Shown piece by piece: positions 7,204 to 16,086 of a stretch of 48,653 bases of DNA (the stretch's first letter is position 1; each line of letters begins with the position of its first letter). Source of the DNA: Nostoc sp. LEGE 12450. Lineage in GTDB: Bacteria > Cyanobacteriota > Cyanobacteriia > Cyanobacteriales > Nostocaceae. The notes under the pieces are model-generated. The model was not told the origin of the DNA, searched no databases, and saw only the letters and a program-made list of their open reading frames with translations. A program made the translations under genes and the position numbers. The stretch is taken from the NCBI RefSeq assembly GCF_015206895.1, contig NZ_JADEXU010000050.1, positions 1 through 48,653 of the forward strand, read 5' to 3'.

Positions 7204-7740
7204 CTAAAATTCAAGTCAGATTCTGATAATTTTTTAGGGCGATCGCTTCACTAATCACTGTGACAAAAGTTTAACTACCCTCAACAAGTAGGGGCAAAGC
7301 GGTTTCCCGCAGGGTATTGCCCCTACTTGTCTAGTTAATTAGGATGGTGGCTGAATTTACGCTGTACTTCATTAGTGACTGTGACGAAATTTTACTTATC
7401 TTCAAACAAGGGGATTTTGCCCTTTATTTTGGTTAATTGAGACTGTTCGCTATAACTTATGTAGGATCGTTGAGGTTGATCCAGACCTCTTTACCGAGAA
7501 AGCCAGGATATTCAGCCAGCGCTGTTGTTCAAATTTGCGTGTCCTTCTGGATAAAATTTTCCCTTAAATGTGGGGCAACCTCAAACTTGAGTAGTTCTAT
7601 AATCACACCCTACGATCCTGTGTTTGCTAATTTGCCAAAATAGAGATGTAGGCTAGAAGAACTACGCTTTTTGCATAGCTTCATTGCCTACACTCAGTAG
7701 CAAGGGTCAGCTGCTTTGACACAAGTAAGAGGAAGGGAAT
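7204..7740. other. 537-bp gap with an inverted-repeat element and no supportable gene
   Basis: A hairpin element lies at 7284-7330. A 68-codon open frame at 7437-7643 begins with TTG, lacks a Shine-Dalgarno sequence and resembles nothing I know, so I do not call it. GGAAGGGAAT just before 7741 is the ribosome-binding site of the next gene. Confidence 0.5.
7284..7330. repeat. Inverted-repeat element with 14-bp perfect arms
   Basis: ACAAGTAGGGGCAA at 7284-7297 pairs with TTGCCCCTACTTGT at 7317-7330 around a 19-base middle. The structure is too large and lacks the T-run of an intrinsic terminator. It is probably a small mobile or REP-like repeat related to 6313-6370. Confidence 0.8.
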
Positions 7741-8064
7741 ATGGATAACAACAACTGGTTACAACAGCTAATGATGATGGGTCTTGGCACAACGTCTTTA
7801 GTAGCAGAAAAACTGCGCCAAGTCAGCGATGACTTGGTTAAAGATGGTAAGCTCAATCCTGAGCAAGCTAAGGCAGTTATAGATGATATTGCCCAGCAGT
7901 TAAAGTCGGAGCAGGGAAACTGGGATGTCCAAATGCAACGACAAATGCGAAATATGATGCAAGATTTAGGCGTAGCTCGACAGTCGGAAGTGGACGAACT
8001 ACGGGGTAGAATTGACCGTTTAGAGCGGCAATTGCGCGATTTGGAAAATAAGCTTTGGCGTTAA
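7741..8064 (+). CDS. Phasin-like coiled-coil protein
   Basis: This 107-residue acidic helical protein begins with a hydrophobic LQQLMMMGLG segment. A helix follows with the pattern LRQVSDDLVKDGKLNPEQAK, and the C-terminal heptad-like coiled coil (VDELRGRIDRLERQLRDLE) covers about 84-105. This architecture is that of the phasin family, proteins that coat polyhydroxyalkanoate granules or act as small chaperone-like helices in cyanobacteria. A good Shine-Dalgarno sequence (GGAAGGGAAT) precedes it. No PHA synthase gene is nearby, so the granule role is only a family inference. Confidence 0.7.
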   Translation: MDNNNWLQQLMMMGLGTTSLVAEKLRQVSDDLVKDGKLNPEQAKAVIDDIAQQLKSEQGNWDVQMQRQMRNMMQDLGVARQSEVDELRGRIDRLERQLRDLENKLWR

Positions 8065-8142
8065 GATGTCCTTTCTGATTTAAACTAATTGTGTCCTATT
8101 GGTAATCTTTTTGCCAGGATACTTAAGTAAGGAGAACTGATT

Positions 8143-8664
8143 TTGAAACCAATTTTCCTCAGCGTGGCGTTCATGCTGGTGTGTGTTGTGCTTTTGGCTG
8201 TGGGGCAAGTAGGCAGTAAACAGAATAGTGCCATTGCTGCTCAGTTAACCCAAACGCCGCCAGCGGCCACAACTGTAACTGAAAACAATATCTTAATTGC
8301 GAGTAATACTATGTCTGACGCTAATGCCGTAACCACCCCCTCTGGATTGAAGTATGTGGAGTTAAAAGAGGGGACTGGGGCGACTCCTCAACCAGGACAA
8401 ACGGTTGAAGTTCACTATGTTGGCACTCTAGAAGATGGTACTAAGTTTGATAGTTCACGCGATCGCGGCCAACCCTTCAGCTTTAAAATTGGCGTAGGAC
8501 AGGTAATCAAAGGTTGGGACGAGGGAGTTAGCACGATTAAAGTAGGCGGTCGTCGTAAGTTAATCATCCCATCTGAGTTAGGCTATGGCGCTCGTGGTGC
8601 TGGTGGCGTGATTCCACCCAATGCAACTCTAATTTTTGATGTGGAATTGCTGGGAGTTAAATAA
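8143..8664 (+). CDS. FKBP-type peptidyl-prolyl isomerase, exported
   Basis: This 173-residue protein has an N-terminal hydrophobic segment (about 4-22) that acts as a signal or membrane anchor, a Thr/Ala-rich linker, and a complete FKBP domain at about 66-173 ([62 protein letters not shown]). It should catalyse cis-trans isomerisation of Xaa-Pro bonds in the periplasm or thylakoid lumen. The start is TTG at 8143, supported by AAGGAG at 8129-8134. The nearest later ATG (Met11) would cut off part of the signal segment. Confidence 0.93.
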   Translation: MKPIFLSVAFMLVCVVLLAVGQVGSKQNSAIAAQLTQTPPAATTVTENNILIASNTMSDANAVTTPSGLKYVELKEGTGATPQPGQTVEVHYVGTLEDGTKFDSSRDRGQPFSFKIGVGQVIKGWDEGVSTIKVGGRRKLIIPSELGYGARGAGGVIPPNATLIFDVELLGVK

Positions 8665-8686
8665 AGGTTGGGGTATTGGGCATTGG

Positions 8687-8712
8687 GCACTTGTACTGAG
8701 CGGAGTCGAAGT
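8687..8712. repeat. Dispersed repeat in the spacer between the FKBP gene and dnaB
   Basis: The motif ACTTGTACTGAGCGGAGTCG followed by AAGTAT belongs to a family common between Nostoc genes. A related, rearranged version sits inside the dnaB intein at 10866-10905. The surrounding spacer is rich in TTGGGGTATTGGGCA-type short repeats with complementary CCCAATACCCAATCCCC, and may also end both convergent genes. Confidence 0.55.
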
Positions 8713-8763
8713 ATGGGGCATTGGCTTTTCCCAATACCCAATCCCCAGTCCCCAATTCAACGG

Positions 8764-11643
8764 CTAAATTTTTAAATTTTGAAACTTTGTAAACTGTGGA
8801 TTAAATAAAAGTTTCGCTGTCCCTGTAGGCCCGTTGCGGTGTTTAGCTATAATTACTTCTGCGATGCCGCGATCGGGAGTATCGGGAGAGTAGTATTCAT
8901 CGCGGTATAGCATGATTACTAAATCCGCGTCTTGTTCAATCGAACCGGATTCTCTCAAATCTGACAACATCGGACGCTTATTAGTACGCGCTTCCACCCC
9001 TCGACTTAACTGAGATAAAGCAATAACTGGTACAGATAATTCCCGCGCTAAACCTTTGAGTTGACGCGTAATTTTTGACAATTCTTGAACTCGATTATCG
9101 CCTGCTCCTTCCATCAATTGTAAGTAATCTATTACAATTAATCCTAATTCAGTTCCAACTTCCGCTTGCAGTCTTCTTGATTGACTACGCATTTGTGTAA
9201 CTGTAATATTCGGCGTGTCATCAATATAAATTGGCATCTCGGAAAGGATACCAATAGCACGGCTTAAAGGTTCCCATTGTGTTTGACTGAGGCGACCAGT
9301 CCGCAGATAACTACTTTCAATTTGCGCTTCACTAGCTAATAAACGTTGTGTCAATTGCTCTTTGGACATTTCCAAGCTGAAAAAAGCAACTGGTAATTTA
9401 TAAGAAGCAGCTATATTATGAGCAAGGTTTAAGCAAAAGGCTGTATTGTGTACACAGATATCATTAGCAACAAAATTGTGTGTTTCTGGAATTGTCAAGT
9501 CATAAACCTGCTTGTTACCCATTGACTCAATCGCAACTATTTCATCCCAATAAACATCACTGGTTGCTAACTGTTGAAGTGGTAAATTATCTAAAGCTGT
9601 AGCTAGTATCCAAAGCCTTTCCCGTTTTAGGGCACGTTTACCAACATGCATATTTGTATAACCTTGAATCCCTGCATATCTAGCTAAATTACTCCAAGTT
9701 TCATTACCTTTTGCTAATGCTATTTGTTCCCAAATCTCTACAGGTATCAAGTCACGATTAGTTTGATATCTTTTTTGAGATATTGCTGCTGCAACTTTTT
9801 CTATTGCTTCTTCTTTACTGAAGATACCTATTTCGGCGATAAAGGTTTTAATAGATAAGGCATCAGTAATATCTAATTGCCACGCTGGTCTGCGGGTGTT
9901 TTTATATTTAACAGACCGTTTTTTGAGAGATGCAATAATCCCAAATCGTAATAAAAGATGTTGAATTTGTCTGGCTAGTTTTTCGCTGACTGTTGCATAG
10001 CCTAACTGTGATTGACCGCTAGTAAGCAGTGCAGCCCATCCATCAGTAGCAAAGAGACGATTAAGGAATAAGGCTATTTGCGATCGCTCTAACTTAAAAA
10101 TGATGTTTGGTATAGTTTTAGAATGAGCATCTTTGCCCCACAAACCTAATTCTTCTAACCAAAGCGTTAGCGAATTCTTCCGAGATTTGCTCATGCAGGC
10201 AAATCCATGAGATACAAACTCTTCTGATTCTAATTGTAAAATTTCGCATAATAGCTCAAAATTTTCTAAATTTGGTACACAGACTCCTTGCTTCCAAGCG
10301 CAAAGTAAAGTAGGACTGACTCCAATTAATTGACTTATTTCTTTTCCTGTCAATGAGTGTGATTGAATCGCTAGTTTAAAACTTTCAGCAAAAACCTGTC
10401 TTTGACTAGCAATAAATTCTAAATCTCCTCGAACACAAAGTGATGGTGTGCGTTTTCCTTGAGAAGTTTCCCAACGCACTGTTAAACCACCAAAATCCGC
10501 AACTGCTTGCAAAAAATCGGTTTGCAGTAATGAATTACTATTTGTAAATCGTGGAGTGCAGTTAGTTAATCCGCCATCGCCAATTAAATAAGCTAATAAC
10601 TTGACTTCGCACTCGCGCATAGAATGTGAGCCAAACACATCTATTTTTCGCGGGATAGCGATTTTATCACCAACTTTCAAATTTTCTAGTTTTTGCCAGC
10701 CTTTAATAGTCAAATACGGGTGGGTGATTGTAGTTTCAATAGACCTACCTAAGCGAGTTGTTACCCGAAAAACTGGTTTGATACCATCATCTACAAATGC
10801 ACAGGGTTGAGTAAAGGTAAATTTCCAGTCATTATTTAACGTCAATAATGAACCACTTGTGTTGAGCATCTCGGCTCCGCTCGATGGAACCGGAGTCGAA
10901 ACATGACGTTGTTTATATAATTCTTCAATTGTGGTAATTGTTCCATCTGCCAAAACTATTTCTGAATCATGGCTAAGGCATTTTCCCATTGATGGGCGGC
11001 CCGCAACAATAATCAAATCAGAACGTTGAAAGCCACTGGTCATGGCATCTAAATCGTAAAATCCGCAGGGAACACCAGGTAAGGCGATGCCTTGATTTCG
11101 ATCCTCAATATCCTGGAAATTATTAATTAGAGTATCAGAAATGTGAACTAAACCCGATTGGGGACGTTCTTGAGTTACACCGAATACTTTCTGTTCTGCC
11201 TGATCTAAAACAGTTGGTAACTCGGTTTCTGTCTCGTAACCAAGATGTACAATTTCATTGCCAGCTTTAATTAACTGCCGCCGCAGGTATTTTTCCATCA
11301 CCAACCCTGCGAGGGCATCGATGTTCACGGCTGAGACTGTGCGGTCTACCAGAGTTGCTAGTTTATTTCTGCCGCCTATGCGGGTAAGCATCTCATGGTC
11401 AGTTAGCCAACTTGTGACTGAAAGCAAATCTGTGGGTTTACCTTGGGTGTGGAGCCTCACAGCTGCCTGATAAATATCTTTATGGGCGCTAATGTAAAAA
11501 GCTTCGGGAAGGAGGCGATCGCTAACTCGACTAATCGCTTCTGGATCTAGCAAAATACCCCCCAAAATCGCTTCTTCGGCCTCAATATTTTGTGGGGGGA
11601 GGCGATCGCTACCATCACCTTTAAAATTCAGTTCTTCAGCCAT
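8764..11643 (-). CDS. dnaB: Replicative DNA helicase DnaB with intein
   Basis: The 959-residue precursor is the hexameric replication-fork helicase. The N-terminal domain (from about 15, RLPPQNIEAEEAILGG) and the RecA-like ATPase are both present. The Walker A motif GRPSMGK ends at Lys221 and is interrupted by a 512-residue intein (222-733); the C-extein resumes with TAFCLNLAHN. Later motifs are FFSLEMSKEQL, LIVIDYLQLM and the arginine-finger region KHRNGPTGT. The spliced protein would be 447 residues, normal for DnaB. The other well-known intein site, between RESG and SIEQ, is uninterrupted. rplI lies just upstream on the same strand, a common cyanobacterial arrangement. Splicing is required for activity because the P-loop is split. 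Confidence 0.97.
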   Translation of the reverse strand: MAEELNFKGDGSDRLPPQNIEAEEAILGGILLDPEAISRVSDRLLPEAFYISAHKDIYQAAVRLHTQGKPTDLLSVTSWLTDHEMLTRIGGRNKLATLVDRTVSAVNIDALAGLVMEKYLRRQLIKAGNEIVHLGYETETELPTVLDQAEQKVFGVTQERPQSGLVHISDTLINNFQDIEDRNQGIALPGVPCGFYDLDAMTSGFQRSDLIIVAGRPSMGKCLSHDSEIVLADGTITTIEELYKQRHVSTPVPSSGAEMLNTSGSLLTLNNDWKFTFTQPCAFVDDGIKPVFRVTTRLGRSIETTITHPYLTIKGWQKLENLKVGDKIAIPRKIDVFGSHSMRECEVKLLAYLIGDGGLTNCTPRFTNSNSLLQTDFLQAVADFGGLTVRWETSQGKRTPSLCVRGDLEFIASQRQVFAESFKLAIQSHSLTGKEISQLIGVSPTLLCAWKQGVCVPNLENFELLCEILQLESEEFVSHGFACMSKSRKNSLTLWLEELGLWGKDAHSKTIPNIIFKLERSQIALFLNRLFATDGWAALLTSGQSQLGYATVSEKLARQIQHLLLRFGIIASLKKRSVKYKNTRRPAWQLDITDALSIKTFIAEIGIFSKEEAIEKVAAAISQKRYQTNRDLIPVEIWEQIALAKGNETWSNLARYAGIQGYTNMHVGKRALKRERLWILATALDNLPLQQLATSDVYWDEIVAIESMGNKQVYDLTIPETHNFVANDICVHNTAFCLNLAHNIAASYKLPVAFFSLEMSKEQLTQRLLASEAQIESSYLRTGRLSQTQWEPLSRAIGILSEMPIYIDDTPNITVTQMRSQSRRLQAEVGTELGLIVIDYLQLMEGAGDNRVQELSKITRQLKGLARELSVPVIALSQLSRGVEARTNKRPMLSDLRESGSIEQDADLVIMLYRDEYYSPDTPDRGIAEVIIAKHRNGPTGTAKLLFNPQFTKFQNLKI
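9445..10980 (-). other. Intein in DnaB (512 residues, LAGLIDADG-type, with HTH-like insert)
   Basis: The intein starts with Cys222 (CLSHDSEIVLADG, block A) and ends with VHN at 731-733 before Thr734, so Cys is the first nucleophile, Asn the terminal residue and Thr the +1 residue. Block B is TTITHPYLT, and block F is VYDLTIPETHNFVAND. Between them are two LAGLIDADG-like motifs, LLAYLIGDGGL (about 348-358) and LFLNRLFATDGWA (about 524-536), as in DOD homing endonucleases. Between those two is a helix-turn-helix-like segment (about 418-470, LTGKEISQLIGVSPTLLCAW). Both acidic residues of the endonuclease motifs are present, so it may still cut. Splice residues are intact. Confidence 0.93.
10866..10905. 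repeat. Dispersed repeat inside the intein coding sequence
   Basis: GGCTCCGCTCGATGGAACCG followed by GAGTCGAAACAT has the palindromic CGGAGTCGAA signature of the intergenic repeat at 8687-8712. It is read in frame as STPVPSSGAEML near the start of the intein, between block A and block B. Confidence 0.5.
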
Positions 11644-11696
11644 AAAGGATTTTAGTTTTGACGATTTTGCTAGCCGGGAGTATGGGAGTTATGCAA

Positions 11697-11717
11697 TTTT
11701 AGATTTTAGATTTTAGA
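11697..11717. repeat. Heptanucleotide tandem repeat (TTTTAGA, 3 copies)
   Basis: Three exact copies of TTTTAGA are followed by a partly complementary stretch (CCAAAATTCCAAATCTAAAATTGG). This is one of several STRR families in the window and lies between rplI and dnaB. Confidence 0.8.
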
Positions 11718-11804
11718 TTTTTTCCAATCAAAAATCCAAAATTCCAAATCTAAAATTGGCAGAGTTAGGAATTGTTACCCCTGCTCCCTCGTCCCCCTTC
11801 TGAG

Positions 11805-12263
11805 TTAACTAGCGACGACTTGAATATCGACTTGTGCCGCTACATCAGAATGCAGCTTGATTTCGGCTTGGTAAGTACCAAGGTGGTTAATATCGGGGAT
11901 GGTAATTCCACGTCGATCCACTTCTTGACCGGTGGCTGCTTTAATTGCATCTGCAACATCTTGGCTGGTGATAGTACCGAAAATTGCTTCGTTTTCACCA
12001 ACTTGCTTGGCAATTGTCAAGCTACCAACTTTTTCAAGAGATTCTTTTTGCTCAAGAGCTTGTTGTCTGAGTTCTAATTGCCGTTGACGCTCTTGTTCAC
12101 GACGGCGTTCTACTTGCTTGAGAATACCAGGAGTGGCATTAGTTGCCAATTTTTGGGGAATCAGATAATTACGAGCGTAGCCGGGAGCTACTTCCACTAA
12201 GTCGCCAGATTTCCCCAGCTTGCTGATATCTTGATTTAAAACTAACTGTACGCGTTTCGCCAT
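11805..12263 (-). CDS. rplI: 50S ribosomal protein L9
   Basis: This 152-residue protein has the L9 signature at the N-terminus ([32 protein letters not shown], split here at GKSGD and GYARNY), the long connecting helix rich in Arg/Gln/Glu (about 50-75) and the C-terminal rRNA-binding domain ([14 protein letters not shown], then [13 protein letters not shown]). It binds 23S rRNA in the large subunit. CAGGAAAAACG precedes the ATG. It is upstream of dnaB on the same strand, spaced by 161 bp that hold a tandem repeat. Confidence 0.97.
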   Translation of the reverse strand: MAKRVQLVLNQDISKLGKSGDLVEVAPGYARNYLIPQKLATNATPGILKQVERRREQERQRQLELRQQALEQKESLEKVGSLTIAKQVGENEAIFGTITSQDVADAIKAATGQEVDRRGITIPDINHLGTYQAEIKLHSDVAAQVDIQVVAS

Positions 12264-12571
12264 CGTTTTTCCTGTAAAATCTGATTAATTTGGGTAAGGC
12301 TTGATAAGCTCACAATGTCACTGCTGTATTCCAAGCTTCTTTGCCTACACCCTAAAGCTTACAGATCGTAGCGAAAGGAAGGGTGCGATCGCAACTATTC
12401 CCACTAAAAAGTTAAGGGAATGGGAATTGGGAATGGAGAATGGGGAAGAAGCAGGGGAGCAGGGAGCAGGGGACAAGGGGACAAGGGGACAAGAGGTGAG
12501 AACTTGAAACAAGTCTTTCCCCTTGTCCCCAATTCTCATTGTCCCCAAGCCCAATTCCCAATTCCCAATCG
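12264..12571. other. 308-bp spacer with GGGGACAA tandem repeat and large inverted repeat
   Basis: GGGGACAA is repeated three times at 12469-12492, and the complement CCCCTTGTCCCC follows at 12519-12530, so a long G/C-rich hairpin can form. The flanks are made of GGGAATGG- and CCCAATTCCCAATT-type repeats. Short open frames on both strands are products of this low complexity. It probably ends the gloB transcript. Confidence 0.6.
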
Positions 12572-13345
12572 CTAAAAGTTATTTTTCATTTCCCGTATCC
12601 GCGCAAAAGTTTGCACTCCATCGCTACTCTTAACAGTTGATTGTAATGATGGCTGATCCCAACGTAAAAAAGGATTGGTGTGCTTCTCCACTCCCAGCAA
12701 TGAGGGGATGGTAGCTTCTCCTCGACTACGGTAAGCTTTTACTTCGTTGAAGCGTCTTTGTAAGTCGGCGTTGTCGCCATCCACAGTTAAGGCAAATTGC
12801 AGATTTTTTAAGGTGTATTCGTGGGCACACCAAATACGGGTATTATCAGGTAGAGAACGCAGTTTGCTTAAAGAATCTACCATTTGGGTTGGTGTTCCTT
12901 CAAATAAACGACCGCAACCGCCGGAAAATAGGGTATCACCACAAAATAAATCGCCTGTCTCACTAGCTTTTTGAGGTGGAAAATAGTAAGCGATGTGAGC
13001 GCGGGTATGTCCAGGAACGAAGATAACTTCAGCTATGCGGTCTGCAAACTCGACGTGATCGCCTTGTTGCAAAAATACCTGTTGTCCTGGAATCCTACCA
13101 CGATCCTCGGCTCCTCCATAAACTATCAGTTGGGGAAATTTTTCGATTAATTGTTTATTACCACCCACATGATCGTTATGGTGATGCGTGTTAAAAATTG
13201 CTACCAACTCAGCTTTTAACTCTGCCAGTTTCTTTAATACTGGTTGAGCCTCTGCTGGATCGACAACAGCCGCGATATTGCTTTTGTCGTCATATAACAA
13301 GAATATGTAGTTGTCTGAGAGTGCTTCCAGACGGATTACCTGCAT
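12572..13345 (-). CDS. gloB: Hydroxyacylglutathione hydrolase (glyoxalase II)
   Basis: This 257-residue metallo-beta-lactamase-fold enzyme hydrolyses S-lactoylglutathione to lactate and glutathione, the second step of methylglyoxal detoxification. Metal ligands are visible as THHHNDH (T53-H59), GHTRAH, and the later [17 protein letters not shown] and [10 protein letters not shown] motifs. I start at Met16 of the longest frame (13345) because the family begins with [13 protein letters not shown] and AGAGG stands just upstream. The longer start at 13390 adds a Cys-rich stretch not expected in the family. Confidence 0.94.
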   Translation of the reverse strand: MQVIRLEALSDNYIFLLYDDKSNIAAVVDPAEAQPVLKKLAELKAELVAIFNTHHHNDHVGGNKQLIEKFPQLIVYGGAEDRGRIPGQQVFLQQGDHVEFADRIAEVIFVPGHTRAHIAYYFPPQKASETGDLFCGDTLFSGGCGRLFEGTPTQMVDSLSKLRSLPDNTRIWCAHEYTLKNLQFALTVDGDNADLQRRFNEVKAYRSRGEATIPSLLGVEKHTNPFLRWDQPSLQSTVKSSDGVQTFARIREMKNNF

Positions 13346-13751
13346 TACCTCTGCTCCCTTACAACATAAATGTTTGGTATTGAGTAGCAATCCTAGATTC
13401 CAGTGAATAATAGTGCTACATTCACAAGCTATATCAAGTGTTTATACTTTGTTTATTATAGCTGTAGTGCAATATTACCTATGATATTATACTTCTGTGT
13501 TTACACGGTAATTATACTTAAAGAAAGTAAAAATTAGGTGAATTTATCAGTGAATTTTCTCTGGGAATAGTTATAAATATAAAGTTAAATTTATTTTAAT
13601 ATTTTTTTACTTAAACATAATCAATATTCAAATTCACATTTTGCTGATCTCTACTCTATCAAATTTGACTATAACTCAAACTAGAGTAAGATTTTATGAC
13701 AATAAATAAGTATCTAATTTTCAAAGTCAACAAAAATTATTCATTTGATTT
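13346..13751. other. 406-bp AT-rich divergent promoter region
   Basis: This gap separates gloB (minus) from the first glycosyltransferase gene (plus), so it must hold two promoters. It is strongly AT-rich with no open frame of note and no hairpin I can support. Confidence 0.5.
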
Positions 13752-14594
13752 ATGTCAACACCAACTAAAGGTTTTATTACAATTCTAACTGGACTTTATT
13801 CGTTTCAAGATTGTATTCATTTTTTAGCAGCAGTCAGAAAGTTTCATCAAGAGCCGATCATTATTTTGATTGACCAAGTTCCAATAGTTCTTTATCCCTT
13901 GTTAAAGGCATTCAAAAATGTAATTTTAAAACCAGCGCCTGCAAACGAAAATACTGTTTTAGCATCGCGGCAAGCAAAATTGGCTCTATATGAAGCTTCT
14001 GAGTTTGATAAAACAATTTACCTAGATTCGGATATTTGTTTACTTACAAATATCAATGATGTATTTGACTATTTAGATGAATATGAGTTTTTACTAACCG
14101 AAGATGTGCAACCTTCTATTCTTAAGGCTACAAACTTATTACGTGGTAAACAAGAAGACCTTTTGCCAAATGTTCTGCCAATTTTGCAATCAGTAGGATT
14201 ACCATTACAAGCAGATAGTGTGCAATATAATGGCGGTTTTATGGCTTTTAGGAAAACAGAAGTAACCAAGATATTTTTTGACGAATTTAAACGTTATTTT
14301 GAAATTGTCAAAAATAATCAAGATAAATTACTTTTAAAAGATCAAGGGGCTTTTGCTTCTGCGATCGCATCTGTACAACCTCATAAGAAAATCTTACCAC
14401 CAACCTATAATTATCTCAGCAAGTGGCAGGATGCTTATGATATTCAGGATACGATTAAAGTTCTTCACTGTACTTATCCTTATCGGCCTCAATATGCTAA
14501 AGATATTAGTCGTTCCTTATATACAAGGGTTTTTGACAGATTCGCTAAAGTATTTTTACCGAATCAAGTTACAAATCCTTGGCGCATTAAATAA
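13752..14594 (+). CDS. Glycosyltransferase-like protein (GT-A fold, GT8-like)
   Basis: The 280-residue protein opens with ITILTGLYSFQDCIHFL. It has the DxD-type sugar-nucleotide and metal motif in TIYLDSDICLL (about 95-105), and a further QYNGGFMAFRKTEV segment typical of GT8-like acceptor-site strands. No membrane helix is evident, so it should be cytoplasmic. It is the first gene of the glycan island, and the next gene starts 18 bp after it. Substrate unknown. Confidence 0.75.
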   Translation: MSTPTKGFITILTGLYSFQDCIHFLAAVRKFHQEPIIILIDQVPIVLYPLLKAFKNVILKPAPANENTVLASRQAKLALYEASEFDKTIYLDSDICLLTNINDVFDYLDEYEFLLTEDVQPSILKATNLLRGKQEDLLPNVLPILQSVGLPLQADSVQYNGGFMAFRKTEVTKIFFDEFKRYFEIVKNNQDKLLLKDQGAFASAIASVQPHKKILPPTYNYLSKWQDAYDIQDTIKVLHCTYPYRPQYAKDISRSLYTRVFDRFAKVFLPNQVTNPWRIK

Positions 14595-14612
14595 AAATTA
14601 AGTATAAAAACA

Positions 14613-15776
14613 GTGAAAAATTTTTCCAAGATATCGCTGTTGGTTTCAGATTTATCAAGTGCAGCTATTTTGCGTGCATACTTGATAGCAACAGCCCTAA
14701 GAAACTTAGAATATGAAGTTGAAATTATGGGGTTTTTATTTGGAAACAACTTATATCGAAATTTACCATCAGAATTAAACGTTTATAATTTGCCGGGTAA
14801 AAATTTTCCCGATTTTTTCGGAGAAATTAACAAATTTCTACCAAAAATTAATGGAGATATAATTTATGCAATCAAACCACAAATAGCGAGTTTTGGAGTT
14901 GCCTTACTAAAGAAAATATTTAGCCAAAAAGCATTAATTTTAGACATAGATGATTGGGAACTTAGTTGGTATGGTGGCGATGACTGGCATTATAATTTCA
15001 CACCCAAACAATTAGCCAGAGACTTGTTAAAATCAGACGGCGCACTCAGGAATCCTTATCATCCTTTGTACGTGAAATGGATGGAAGGTTTGGTAAGTAG
15101 CGCTGATGCGGTGACGGTGCATACTAACTTTTTGCAGCAGCGTTTTGGGGGTACATTTGTTCCCAATGGTAAGGATACTGCTTTATTTGATCCTGCTCGA
15201 TATGATGCTGAGTCCAGCAGAAATCGTTATGGTTTATCTGAATATCGTATTTTAATGTTTCCTGGTGCGCCAAGACCCTACAAAGGTCTAGAAGATGTTC
15301 TCATAGCGCTCGATAAAATCAATCAACCAGACTTAAGACTAGTGATTGTAGGTGGCAGTCCTTATGATGATTATGATCAGCAACTTCAACAAAAGTGGGG
15401 ACGCTGGATTATCAAATTACCAAAGTATCCAGCGGATGTGATGCCTGATTTAGTAGCAGCAGCTCACATTGTAGTTGTTCCCCAACGAGATACCCCAGAA
15501 ACTCGCGCTCAATTTCCTCTGAAGTTGACAGATGGAATGGCAATGGCTAAACCTGTATTATCAACGCGCGTTGGAGATATTCCCAAAATATTAGGTGATA
15601 CTGGTTATTTAGTCGATCCTGCTTGTCCTGAACAGATTGCTGAACAGATTCAATGGATTTTTCAGAATTTAGAGTCAGCAAACCAGCAAGGTATCAACGC
15701 AAGAAAAAGATGTGTAGAACACTATAGTATAGAGGCTATGGCTTCGGTATTAAAGTCGGTAATTTCTCGGTTGTAA
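14613..15776 (+). CDS. Glycosyltransferase, GT-B fold (GT4-like)
   Basis: The 387-residue protein has a start GTG at 14613. The C-terminal nucleotide-sugar domain has GAPRPYKGLEDVLIAL, then VVVPQRDTPETRAQFPLKL and DGMAMAKPVLSTRVGDIP, the usual GT4 order including the acidic E-x-R-x-Q region. The N-terminal domain contains LDIDDWELSWYGGDDWH, an acceptor-side feature I do not recognise further. It is likely to be a retaining transferase building the same glycan as its neighbours. Confidence 0.85.
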   Translation: MKNFSKISLLVSDLSSAAILRAYLIATALRNLEYEVEIMGFLFGNNLYRNLPSELNVYNLPGKNFPDFFGEINKFLPKINGDIIYAIKPQIASFGVALLKKIFSQKALILDIDDWELSWYGGDDWHYNFTPKQLARDLLKSDGALRNPYHPLYVKWMEGLVSSADAVTVHTNFLQQRFGGTFVPNGKDTALFDPARYDAESSRNRYGLSEYRILMFPGAPRPYKGLEDVLIALDKINQPDLRLVIVGGSPYDDYDQQLQQKWGRWIIKLPKYPADVMPDLVAAAHIVVVPQRDTPETRAQFPLKLTDGMAMAKPVLSTRVGDIPKILGDTGYLVDPACPEQIAEQIQWIFQNLESANQQGINARKRCVEHYSIEAMASVLKSVISRL

Positions 15777-16086
15777 ATATTAATATGTAAGGAAGCGTAA
15801 ATTGAAGAAAGTGGGAGGTAGAGGAACTTTTCAGTTTGGGGTTCAATCTTGGATAAATTGAGACCACGCAAAATTTGTGAGGACTCAAACCACAAGCTCA
15901 CTTTGATGGCGGCAGGAAAAAATCGCTCTTGTAATCTCCCCTTACGATAGGGCAATATTCTTCCAGCAATAACTGCCTCTTTTGTTGGAATATTGAAAAT
16001 TATTTAGTTTGTCTATTTGATATTAGCAATTTTGGCAAGTAATTTGTGAATAATATTAATAATTGAAAATTGCATAGAAATACCCA
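15777..16086. other. 310-bp spacer without a supported gene
   Basis: The spacer splits the glycan island into 13752-15776 and 16087-23584, so the exporter may have its own promoter. A minus-strand open frame (15722-15955) overlaps the end of the glycosyltransferase gene and has no recognisable product. Its start (MPYRKGRLQERFF) could be a decayed fragment of a repeated element. Confidence 0.4.

Noticed and set aside
7437..7643. 68-codon open frame on the plus strand
   Set aside because: TTG start without Shine-Dalgarno, no recognisable family, odd composition; taken as chance.
12301..12554. Short frames on both strands in the rplI-gloB spacer
   Set aside because: They translate low-complexity tandem and inverted repeats.
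15722..15955. Minus-strand 77-codon frame overlapping the glycosyltransferase end
   Set aside because: Half lies antisense to a well-supported gene and the rest resembles nothing I know; possibly decayed repeat DNA.
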